Origin: Collybia mongolica
Lineage: Eukaryota > Basidiomycota > Agaricomycetes > Agaricales > Clitocybaceae
Assembly (NCBI GenBank): GCA_013420905.1
Contig: JAAXNY010000005.1
Span: 4,092,001 to 4,156,000, forward strand
Length of the DNA stretch: 64,000 bases
Direction of reading: 5' to 3'
A program made the position numbers and the translations under genes. Of the stretch, positions 36,317-45,954 are shown one piece after another. Under the pieces are notes generated by a model. That model was not told the DNA's origin. It did no database searches and saw nothing but the letters and a program-made list of their open reading frames with translations. Each line of letters opens with the position of its first letter. The first letter of the stretch is position 1.

Positions 36317-37336
36317 CTAATACTTTGTATGACCACCTTTTGCCTTTATAACTGCTTGTATCCGCCTGGGCATACTTTCTATCAGGTTTTGGCATACCTC
36401 TGGTGGAATTTCACCCCACTCTTCAGCCAATCTATCCCACAACTCATGTACTCCTTTGGGTGGTGTCGGATATTCTTTAAGACGGCGCTTGAGATGTTCC
36501 CAAAGGTGTTCTATTGGATTCATGTCAGGGGATTGGGCAGGCCAGCCAAGGACTTGAATGTTGTTGTCTTCAAACCACTGTGTGGCCAGTCCAGATGTGT
36601 GTTTGGGGTCGTTATCTTGCTGAAAGTAGCGCTCGCCATCCACCATTTCCAACTTCTCAAAACTTTCCTGAACTCCACTCTCCAAAATTTCACAGTATTG
36701 AACCTTGTCCATGTTCCCCTGCACCTCTATGAGCTTTCCCACTCCATTCCACCCCATACAACCCCATACCATGAGGTTTCCTCCTCCTCCATGTTTGACA
36801 GTAGGTGATGTTGTTCTATCAGATGGTGGTTCTCCCCTTTGTTTCCAGACATAAACCTTTCCATCTGACCCAATCCTATTGATTTTGGTCTCATCTGTCC
36901 ATAGAACCCTTTTCCAGTCCTCCACAGTCCAGCTTTCATGATATTTTGCAAACTGGAGACGCCGGATGCGATGGGCTCGTTTGAGAAGAGGAGCTTTCCT
37001 CTTTGTAGCAGCATAAAATTGATTTTCCTTGAGTGCATTTCTGACTGTCTGGGGTGTGACAGGATTGGGGATGATGCCATTGATGAATTGGGTAGCCTGA
37101 ACTGCATTATCAAGCTTCCCTGACTTGATTTGATGAATAATTGACTGTTTGTCACGAACAGACAGCTTGGAGGGGCGGCCACCAAGGTTGTTTTCTTTGT
37201 TTCCATCCACATCTTTGCTGATCCTACTGATGGTACCCTTCCCTAGACCAGTTTTCTCCTTGATTTGACGCTGAGAATAGCCCTCATTGAGGAGAGAAAC
37301 AACAGTATTGTGCTGAGCAGTAGAAATGGCTTTCAT
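36317..37336 (-). CDS. Tc1-type transposase (DD34E), copy 1
   Basis: 339-aa DDE transposase that cuts and pastes its own element at TA sites. The N-terminal paired-like DNA-binding region has two helix-turn-helix motifs (EGYSQRQIKEKTGLGKGTISRI; VTPQTVRNALKE) and a GRP hook (GGRPSK). The catalytic triad is D in WTDETK, D in FQQDNDPKH and E in MNPIEHLWE, with 34 residues between the second D and the E, which puts it in the Tc1 group. The ORF has no introns or stops and is probably active. It differs from copy 2 by one residue (Arg versus Gln in SMPRR/SMPRQ). Confidence 0.95.
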   Translation of the reverse strand: MKAISTAQHNTVVSLLNEGYSQRQIKEKTGLGKGTISRISKDVDGNKENNLGGRPSKLSVRDKQSIIHQIKSGKLDNAVQATQFINGIIPNPVTPQTVRNALKENQFYAATKRKAPLLKRAHRIRRLQFAKYHESWTVEDWKRVLWTDETKINRIGSDGKVYVWKQRGEPPSDRTTSPTVKHGGGGNLMVWGCMGWNGVGKLIEVQGNMDKVQYCEILESGVQESFEKLEMVDGERYFQQDNDPKHTSGLATQWFEDNNIQVLGWPAQSPDMNPIEHLWEHLKRRLKEYPTPPKGVHELWDRLAEEWGEIPPEVCQNLIESMPRRIQAVIKAKGGHTKY

Positions 37337-37486
37337 GATGGTGGTAAGAGGTCAAGAAGATGATTGAACCAATTCCAACATGTCAAATTGATACAAATAA
37401 AGTCACATGACATTGTTTATTCTTCCCACAGTCCATAATGTTCTTGCATTGGATCATAAATGCCAGAATAATGGAAAATAAGATAA

Positions 37487-37697
37487 GGGTCAAAAAACTG
37501 CCCCAATAAGTAACCATTTTGTTTGGCTTATAGCTTAATGGATATTGATCCAAATCACATGATCCAGGGTCCATTGGAAAGCCACGATGTCATAGTATCT
37601 TACATAATTACCCCAGGTCCCCTGCTTATGTCAGCACTTCATACCATATTGATCTTTCAAAAATGTACAAACATTGGGGCAGTTTTTTGAGCCACTG
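37487..37697. repeat. Right 211-bp inverted repeat of Tc1 copy 1
   Basis: Partner of 36090-36300. The inner motif starts at 37487 (GGGTCAAAAAACTGCCCC) and the outer end finishes GAGCCACTG at 37697. Confidence 0.85.
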
Positions 37698-37774
37698 TAC
37701 ATGAAAATCAGATCTCTTATGGCAGAGTTAGATGAAGACGAAAAGGAGATCGCCTTAAAGAATATGGAAGACGA

Positions 37775-37781
37775 GGGTTTT
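37775..37781 (+). other. Predicted -1 ribosomal frameshift site between gag and pol
   Basis: GGGTTTT sits in the gag frame as G-GGT-TTT immediately before the gag TAA, fitting the canonical X-XXY-YYZ slippery heptamer. Slipping back one base enters the frame that carries the whole of pol (LKRQTESTS and onward). I did not identify a downstream pseudoknot. Confidence 0.6.
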
Positions 37782-40700
37782 TAAAGAGGCAGACTGAATC
37801 GACATCAGTACCTGCCGAAAACTATTCTGTTACACTGTCACCTGTAATTTTAGGAGAGATGAATCAACAATCATTATCTATTCCAATTACAGCGGTTGAA
37901 GAACAGAAAAATGTCAAAATTCCAGCAATAGGACTCATTGATTGTGGAGCCGGAGGAATCTTTATTGACAAAACATTCATTGAAGAAAACAAAATAAAGA
38001 CAACTCCATTGAGAAAATCAATTTTGGTCAGAAATGTAGATGGGACAAAGAACAAATCAGGGAACATCACAGACTGTGTATGGACCAAGATTTGAATTGG
38101 AGATGAAGAAATCAGAATCTGACTATTAGTTAGCAGACTTGGAAAAGAAAACATTATCCTTGGACTACCATGGTTAAAACGGCACAACCCCAAAATTGAT
38201 TGGGAGAAAGGAACACTTGACTTCAGACCAAGTATCAAGAAAGGAGTTCTATCGGAAGCAATCCGAAAGAATTTAGAAATCCGACAGATGAAGCAAAAAC
38301 GGCAATACCCCAAGGCAACGGTAACAGAAATACAGGAAGAACATCTAGAAGAAATCCCAAGGAATCAACCCCTTGAAGATTGGCAACCAATTCTTTTAGA
38401 AATCAATGAAGAAGATGATGAACACAAAGTCAATTTACTTAGGACATACATCCATCCAGAAGATGACAAAGAAGAATCCATCTGGATAAATGCAAAAACA
38501 TTGATATCACAAGAACTGGAACACAAAGCAGAAATCAAAGATCAAAAGCCAAAGAAGACGTTACCAGAATTTTACCAGAAATACGCGTCACTATTTGACA
38601 AAACAAATTTGGAAAGAATGCCAAAACAACGATCATGGGACTATGCAATAGATCTAAAACCAGACTTCATTCCGAAAGACTGTAAGATCTATCCCATTAG
38701 TCCAGCGGAACAAGGAAAATTAGACGAATTCATTGATGAAAATCTGCGGAAAGGATATATCCGACCATTGAAATCTCCACAAGCATCACCCTTTTTCTTT
38801 GTATCAAAGAAAGACTCAGCAAAACTTTGACCAACTCAGGACTACAGAAGATTAAACGAAGGAACAATAAAGAATGCATACCCTTTACCACTTGTAGGGG
38901 AACTTCTTGACAAACTGAAAGGGGCCAAATATTTCACAAAACTGGATTTACAATGGGGATATAACAATGTCCGGATCAAAGAAGGCAATGAATGGAAAGC
39001 AGCATTCAAAACTAACAGAGGATTATTCGAACCTCTTGTTATGTTTTTTGGCTTATGCAATTCACCAGCAACATTCCAGAACATGATGAACAATATCTAT
39101 GCAATAGAAATTGACAAAGGATGGATCCTGATCTACATGGATGACATTTTAATCTCCTCCGACAACATCGACGATCTGCGACAAAAGACTACGAAAGTCT
39201 TGGATAAATTAAAGGAAAACAACTTATACCTAAATCTGGACAAATGCGTATTCAAAGCCACAGAACTTGAATACCTCGGATTGGTTATCAGAGAAAACAA
39301 AATAGGAATGGAACCAACAAAGTTAGCAGGAATCGCAGATTGGCCAGCCCCGACAACAGTGAAACAAGTCCGATCATTCCTCGGATTTGCAAACTTCTAC
39401 CAAAAGTTCATTGGACATTATGCTGAACTTAGCAGACCATTAACAAATCTGACAAGAAAAGACATCGAATGGAAATGGACTCAAGAATGTCAGGAAGCAT
39501 TCAACGGATTGAAACAGAAATTTTTGAAATCACCCGTCCTCATGATGCCAGACAAGAACAAACCATTTCACATTGAATCAGATGCTTCGAAATGGGCCAC
39601 AGGCGCGGTACTACAACAACAAAACAACAACGGAGAATGGCATCCATGCGGATACATTTCACATTCATTTACAGAAACAGAAAGAAACTACGAAATTTAC
39701 GACAGAGAACTATTAAGCATCATTCAAGCCTTGAAAACATGGAGACATTACCTTGAAGGATCACAATTTCCCACAGTAATTCTGTCAGATCACAAGAACC
39801 TGACGTACTTCCAAACGGCACAAAAATTGAATTGACGACAAGCAGGATGGAGCTTGTTCCTGTCACAATTTGATCTGACACCCGGAACACGAATGATACA
39901 ATTTGATGCTTTATCAAGAAGATCAGACTATGTCAGTACAGAAGACACAGACAACAAAGACTGGATCCTTCTACCAGATGACATTTTCATCAAAATGATC
40001 GATATGGGTTTACAAGAAGACCTAAAGAAATCAGTTGAAGAAGATGATTTGTTTGCAAAATCAATCAAAGCATTAAAAGAGACAGGAACACCACCGATCA
40101 AATCAAACTTGTCTGATTGGAAATTCAAAGATGGACTTCTGTTTTTCAAGAACAGATGTTATGTAGGACCAGACGCAAAGCTGCAACGAGAAATAGTGCA
40201 AAGATATCATGACACAAAACCAGGAGGACACCCAGGCCAATACAAAACACAAGAGTTAATCAGTCGAGAATACTGGTGGCCAGGAATGGGAGTATTCATA
40301 AAGAATTATGTTGATGGCTGTGCCACATGCCAACAAATGAAAGTCAACACGCACCCAACAAGACCAGGGTTAATACCGATTGCAACAAATGGAGAACCAC
40401 GCCCTTTCTCATTTGTCACAGCCGATTTTGTCACAGACCTCCCAGAAAACAATGGAAAAGACAGTCTCATGGTCATGGTAGATCATGGCCTTACGAAGGG
40501 GGTAATTTCTATCCCTTGCACTAAAACGATCAATGCTCTAGGAACAGCAAACCTTTACCTGGAACATGTTTACAAAAGATTTGGATTACCCAACACCTTC
40601 TTATCTGATCGAGGTCCTCAATTCGCAGCAAAAGTCTTCAAAGAACTAGGAAAACTCCTTGGAATTAAGCTTGTAATGAGCACGGCATATCACCCACAAA

Positions 40701-41452
40701 CAGATGGAGAAACAGAATGATTAAATCAAGAGCTTGAAATTTATTTCCGAATGTTCTGCCAGAACAACCCAGCAATATGGAAGGATCTTAACCCAATTGC
40801 AGAATTCATGCATAATCAAAGAACACACTCCACAACAAAAAGATCCCCATTCTTCCTTATGATGGGATATGAACCACAAGCAATTCCATCAGTATTCCAG
40901 AAGACAAACGTTCCAAGTGTGGAGCAACAGATGATCAAACTTAACAGAGCAAGAGAAGAAGCTATGGCAGCACACGACTTGGCAAGAAGAAAAGTTGCAG
41001 AAAGGACAACACGAGGTTTCACTCCATTCAAACAAGGAGAACATGTTTGGTTAGAAGGAACAAACCTTCGAATCCCTTATCCCTCAAGGAAACTAGCACC
41101 AAAACGAGAAGGACCCTTCGAAATCCAAGAAGTCCACGGACCAGTAACGTACAAACTGAAACTTCCATCACAATGGAAGATCCACCCTGTGTTTCATGCT
41201 TCTCTTCTTACACCATATAAGGAAACCAATACTCATGGACCCAACTTCTTAGAACCTCCACCGGATCTTGTGAATCAAGAAGAAGAGTATGAAGTAGAAG
41301 GGATTATCAATCACCAACGACGAGGCCAAGGCTTCCAATACCTCATGAAATGGAAAGATTACTCATCTGCACACAACACATGGGAACCAGAAGACCACTT
41401 AAAAAGAGCTCAAACAATACTTCAATCCTATCAGAAGCTACATTGCCTCTAA
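37781..41452 (+). pseudogene. Chromovirus pol with five TGA stops
   Basis: A single frame holds protease (GLIDCGAGG, Cys variant of the D-S/T-G active site), reverse transcriptase ([17 protein letters not shown] at about 39136), RNase H ([24 protein letters not shown]), integrase (zinc-binding H..H..CATC block, then TADFVTDLP, LSDRGPQFAAK, AYHPQTDGETE) and a C-terminal chromodomain (EEYEVEGIIN, YLMKWKDYSSAHNTWEPEDHL). In-frame stops are at 38093, 38120, 38828, 39833 and 40718. All are TGA at positions where related elements have Arg, so CGA to TGA is the simple explanation. The true end is TAA at 41450. Confidence 0.92.
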
Positions 41453-41503
41453 CCAACTACCGTCTACTATCGCTCTCAACAAATTCCAGATTCTTAACAA
41501 ACA

Positions 41504-42511
41504 ATGTCTTCCCCTATCAACTTCTACACCACCACTGTCACCGCCCTCACCAACCCTCCTAACACCCCTATCATTAATATTGCATCTCAAGAACACCTTG
41601 AAATTGCAACAAAGATCATATGTTGCCAGAAGTTCTTATCATGGTTCATGCATGAAGAACATCACAAACGAATGATTCAAGCATTCAATCAGCCACCACA
41701 CAATCAACTCATCAAACTAGTCGAAAAATACCTGGAAATCACGGACATGCTATATCATCAAACTGCAAATATCAGCCAGGCTCTAGATCAAACTACAGAA
41801 GAATTAGTGGACACACAAGAATTTTGAATTCTAGAAGATCTAATTCTGTTATTACAAGAAGGAATTCGACTACCTACATCCATGCCTTCAACACCTACAG
41901 AGTCAACCGAAAGAGTCAATACAGTTGATGAAGAAGTACAAACATCTCCTCCCAGAACACCCACACCTTCGACTCTGAATTCTCCTATTTATCAACCCAA
42001 ACCCCTTCCAATCCTGCCTTTTTGCAAACCATCCCCTTCACCATCGCAACATTCCACTCCTGATCCAGTGGACATGGTTGCAAACAAAGAAATATTTAAA
42101 CATTTGAAAGGTCAAAAAGCCACTAAATCCGTCATTAAAAAGAAGAAAGCACCCAAACCCATCAAATACACAATGAACCCTCTCAATTACGTTGGAAGTC
42201 AAGAAAAACCCATTGACCTCACCCAAGTAGAACAAGCACTCATCTACAAAAACGTATTATGCTCTCGATGCCTCAACTTTGGACATTCATCAATTAATTG
42301 TGAAAAACAATATTGTCCAATATGTTTTCAACCAGCACCAGGACATTGTTGCGACCAATGCCCCGAAAGACCCACGACTAGAACAGCAGGGTATTATCAG
42401 AGCTGGCGACGGGTTGGAGATGAACACAAAGAGGTAGACGATGGGATTGACAATCCTTTCGATTATCCAGAAGCCATCGCAAACATGACAGGGGAACCAA
42501 TTGACTACTAA
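41504..42511 (+). pseudogene. Extra ORF downstream of pol with zinc-knuckle cluster (one TGA)
   Basis: Same frame throughout, about 335 residues. One TGA at 41825-41827 is again readable as CGA (EF-R-ILEDL). The N-terminal part is helical (LEIATKIICCQKFLSWFM, LVEKYLEITDMLYHQTA). The middle is Pro/Ser/Thr-rich with a lysine patch (KKKKAPK). Near the C-terminus lies a Cys/His cluster: CSRCLNFGHSSINC (CCHC knuckle) followed by CPICFQPAPGHCCDQC. It occupies the position of env in retroviruses, but no signal peptide or membrane span is visible. I do not recognise the family. A nucleic-acid binding role is inferred from the knuckles. Confidence 0.7.
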
Positions 42512-42544
42512 AGCTGAGACACTTTAGGGATAGAGAGGGGGTAA

Positions 42545-43018
42545 TGTTACAAATTCCCTACTCACATGCCCTTATCATTTCTTTTCTTACATACTACTGA
42601 TTGCCGGATACTTATCAACTCTTATCTTTCAAAGGCCCATATATGCACTTCCTTTCCCATGCTTATTCATCCTTTGAATTATGCTTACTCATTCTCATCT
42701 TAGCTTACTCATTCCTTTATCTATAACCAATAGCGTAAACCACGCTTATTGGACTCTTACATATATATACGGATAGTTTAGCTTAGCTAGCTCTTTAGCT
42801 TGACCTAGCTGAATCAACCTTATTCACCTACTCTGATCTCTTGACATGAACTCGATCCTACTTGCCTTACGAAGGGAGTAGTGCATCTTTGATTCAACGA
42901 TCTGACTTTAGCCCTATTGAGGGAGTCATTGGACATTAGACTTACGAAGTCAATGGTCTATAGTGAACGAACGATAAACCGGATTGATCTAAAGGATAAG
43001 GCCTAAACAGCCATAACA
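42545..43018 (+). repeat. 3' LTR of the chromovirus
   Basis: 474 bp, 18 differences from the 5' LTR by eye, no indels. Followed by the GATCC duplication. Confidence 0.92.
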
Positions 43019-43321
43019 GATCCAGGCCTAGGTTATTGCAAAGATGCTGTCCATAATCAGATGGCCCCATCTATATAGGTACATTGGGAAATACATGTTG
43101 GAAACCTATATCAGTCCACTAGAGCTGTGAAAATGATACAGATGTAACATGTCAGTAAGAAGCAAACTAATAGCTGCAAAAAGGGTAAGAGGAGTGTCAC
43201 AGAGTAGGTAGGATTACACCAAGGTAGTCTCAAGGCAATACAGTGGCATATGGGTAAGTATACAATAATGTGAGGTATATCCAAGTGACTAGATGTGGGG
43301 CATGTATGCACTCCCCTTACA

Positions 43322-43449
43322 CACCCACATGTATATGTAGACTCTACTAGACTTAGACTCTACTTAGACCACCCCCAGCCAAACCAACCTTCTGGAGTCT
43401 AAGTGGAGTCTCAGTAGAGTCTGTCTGGTCTTTATCCCTTCATCTGACA
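43322..43449. other. Flank of R1 with short GACTCTAC repeats
   Basis: GTAGACTC, TAGACTCTACTTAGAC, GAGTCTAAGTGGAGTCTC and AGTAGAGTCTG form an imperfect inverted arrangement over about 110 bp. It may be the end of another small element; no partner end was found. Confidence 0.3.
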
Positions 43450-45050
43450 ATATGCCAAAAAAAGCACACTGTCCCAATCTTCAAGACCAAGAAGCAAAAA
43501 GTAGATAGAATAAGAGGCAGTAGTGCATACTAGTAGTATTGTTACCTTTATCATCATGTCCCACTGTTGAAAGGTTCATCATGGATGGGCCAAAAGGAGT
43601 GCATCATGCTATGAGACACATTGGACATGCCTGGTCAGTCCAACTTGGGGTGTCAGTGGGCTTTTTAAGGAATGCATTTTTAATCAAATGTACTGTTTAA
43701 TGCTTACTACATCAAAAATGCTGGTGCAGGAGTGTCTGGACAGACAAAACTCATATGAGGTAGCAACAGGAAAACATGGGGTCCCAGTGGGAATATAAGA
43801 TGAGGACAAACAAAACTCATGGACTCACTACTTGATGCCCATGAATGTTATCCGAAAATAGGAAAGGACAAGTCCGAATTTCGTGCTCCGACCAATGTTT
43901 CCTCACCCAATATGTGACCTTCACCATAAGCCCCCCAACGTGGTTCGCAAATATGTAAATTATTCAGAGTGAAAGCCTCTGAGTCAAGGAATCACTGATC
44001 CTGTACTTGAAGGAATGCTAAAAGCACTGTATGGAATTGTAATCTTCTTTGAAAGCAGTGAATAACATGAGATCTCTGGTCCTCAATTAAAGAGGCCAAA
44101 GCAGCCAGACAAACCACATTTACACCAGAACCTTTCCTGACAATGGAACAATAGTCCACATAAAAACACATTTCATCAGAGAAGAGATTCTAGAGTTGCG
44201 TTCGTGACTGCCCTGTCTTTAAGTGTTTGTTCGATCGAAGTGGCAGAATGACAAGACTCAGGAGGACTAAAGTCTCTAAATTGATCCAGGACATCCTTCG
44301 AAAGCTGCGAGTAACAGTGAAGGAGCTTGAGATCTCTCATCCACAATCAAACAGGCCAAAGTCACTATACAAACCACATTTCTGCCAAACGGCACTCATA
44401 AAACCCTCACCCAGCAAGGAAACAACTCGGATGGAAAACACATCCATTTGACGAGATGCAGTCCAGTTTAAGAAGGTCTAGGACATGAACTTCCTCCCTG
44501 TATTCATAGCAGTGCCTTCCTTTGCCTTCCCAGTGTTCCTTTCAATAGAAGCCGCAAGATTATGATGACTCAAGGGTGAGGCACCAGGAGCCCAATAAAA
44601 TACACTCACCACACCAGGACTCAATCTCTAGTCCCTGCATAGTAAACTCAGGGCGGCGTCACAGTGGCGTACCAAGGATGGAGAAGAAGGGCTGTATTAT
44701 CAAGACTCCGGGGTTGGCATACACCACGCAAGTCCTGGTCAACTCGTGTCCTCAGGCCTCCTCAGGCTCAGGCTCCGCGTTCGAGAACCCCCCCACCCAC
44801 GCAATCACCAAGTGCCCGTGTCGAACGAACGCGAGGCTTGCGAGTTTGGTGCAGCACTCCAGTGGCCGAGAGCCCAACGAGAAACCCATCCACAAGGACC
44901 CAACTCGCAGCCTCTGCATAGTTCCCACCCCAACCCCCCGTCCGACTATGGCCCCGATTCGAATCGAACGCGATACCAGCAGGGTGGATCATACCGGGAC
45001 GGTTAAACTGTGTCGGGGGGGTACCTGACTCTGGGTGTCCTTCCTTCCTG

Positions 45051-45067
45051 CCCCCCCCCCCCCCCCC
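45051..45067. repeat. Poly(C) tract, 17 bp
   Basis: C17 in copy A. Copy B has a C22 run at the equivalent place (57805-57826) but on the opposite strand relative to the shared flanks. Confidence 0.9.
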
Positions 45068-45954
45068 TGAACAGTGCTTAACGAACAGGGAATAGCGTCC
45101 GGTTTCAAACGCCGTGAACGCAGCAACACGGCAAAAGCGAGCTAATGCTTTTTTTTTTTTGCACCTCGGAGGACGTCCTTCCAAAAAGCCAGCGCTGAGC
45201 CCGAGCGAATACCAGACCCACGAGGTGACATCCCCAGTCCACAGACCCAAAGCCTTCCCCCAGCGGATAACCCAACAATCCCATCAAAAAAAAAAGACCA
45301 GGGACGGATGCTCTGTTCCTCGCTGCATTCCCCATACCGCCTCTCCCCCACCCTATTCCTGCCCAACAGCACACTACACGCTCTCCAAGACATTCAATTC
45401 CCGGTCCAAACAAGCGGAACGAAGATTATCGGAGAGCGAAACGCACTTAAAAAGTCCGGTCGCGATGGCCCACTCGTTTAGTCCTCGATTCTATTCTCTG
45501 CCGCCTGCGAACGAACATCACAACTTCCGACGGAGCAGGTCTTTTATCCACCATAGCCCGATCCGAGGCGGGCTATGCATCCTGGCTGGTTCGAACGTTA
45601 CGGGTCGGGACATGGACGTCACTTGCGCCAAATCCCGATTCAACCACCGCGCACGCACGACTATCTCGCGATAAGTCCGATGCCCAGCAAGCAGTCTATA
45701 GTCTAAACAGAAACCCGTACTTCAATACAACAACCAAACGACCCCCACCCCCCCAAAAATAGAAAAATAAGAATACCACCTCCACATCGTAATGTACGTC
45801 TAAACCAGAATCAAATAACCCATTAGTCAGCTTCTAGTCTTAATTGGCCTTTTGGCTCGCTCCAAAGTTCGTGTATCCGTGTCGTGACAAGCCGCGTCAT
45901 GGGGTGATCGTACCGATCGCCCAATCCAATCCAACCCACCCACCCCGCGCACCA

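Larger units (their letters stand above)
36090..37697 (-). mobile_element. Tc1/mariner element, copy 1
   Basis: 1,608 bp with 211-bp terminal inverted repeats (36090-36300 and 37487-37697), ends CAGTGGCTCAAAA, flanked by a TA duplication (36088-36089 and 37698-37699). It lies inside chromovirus gag. It has the same length as copy 2 at 51521-53128, and I found only two base differences between them. Confidence 0.95.
35155..37784 (+). pseudogene. Chromovirus gag, interrupted by a Tc1-type element
   Basis: Structural protein. The first part (35155-36089, MPKPKAESSKGKEP) has a Ty3-type capsid domain (SPNIFDGNRRMTKDFI, GGTAGPWKKSW, ALVEYFMEGIPPSLM) and a zinc knuckle with ligands C-x2-C-x4-H-x4-H (CFECHKFGHRASDH, His in place of the last Cys). 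After the 1,610-bp insertion the frame resumes at 37700 (MKIRSLMAELDEDEKE) and ends at TAA 37782-37784. No other stop is present, so gag was open before the DNA transposon landed. Confidence 0.85.
34484..43018 (+). mobile_element. Ty3/Gypsy chromovirus, Tf1-like, decayed
   Basis: LTRs 34484-34957 and 42545-43018 (474 bp each, TGTTAC..TAACA) are flanked by the 5-bp duplication GATCC (34479-34483 and 43019-43023). The internal order is gag, protease, RT, RNase H, integrase with chromodomain, then an extra ORF. A Tc1-type element interrupts gag at 36088-36089 (target TA). The LTRs differ at 18 sites, 17 of them at ancestral CpG. The purine run AGAGAGGGGG precedes the 3' LTR. Confidence 0.95.
34365..43321 (+). 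mobile_element. Solo LTR R1, split by the chromovirus
   Basis: Starts TGTAAGGGG (34365) and ends CCCCTTACA (43321). The host sequence is 34365-34483 joined to 43024-43321, about 417 bp. CACCC occurs just before the start, once the hAT-type element is removed, and just after the end (43322-43326), fitting a 5-bp duplication. Part of it (34365-34369) is shared with the hAT target duplication. No coding sequence. Related fragments lie at 31790-32014 and 54590-54868. Confidence 0.7.

Noticed and set aside
36281..36808. Plus-strand 175-codon ORF inside the Tc1 element
   Set aside because: It is antisense to the transposase and appears only because the transposase codons leave that frame open.
38093..41827. 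TGA codons read as sense (selenocysteine or code change)
   Set aside because: Host genes here use TGA as a normal stop (for example at 22161 and 45955), and CpG decay explains all cases together with the LTR pattern.
43322..43449. GACTCTAC / GTAGAGTC repeats as a CRISPR-like or satellite array
   Set aside because: Units are irregular and inverted and without constant spacers, and the host is a eukaryote. At most this is the end of a small element.
45114..45674. 186-codon ORF in duplication copy A
   Set aside because: Not conserved as an open frame at the equivalent places in copies B and C, and it starts in a low-complexity T run.
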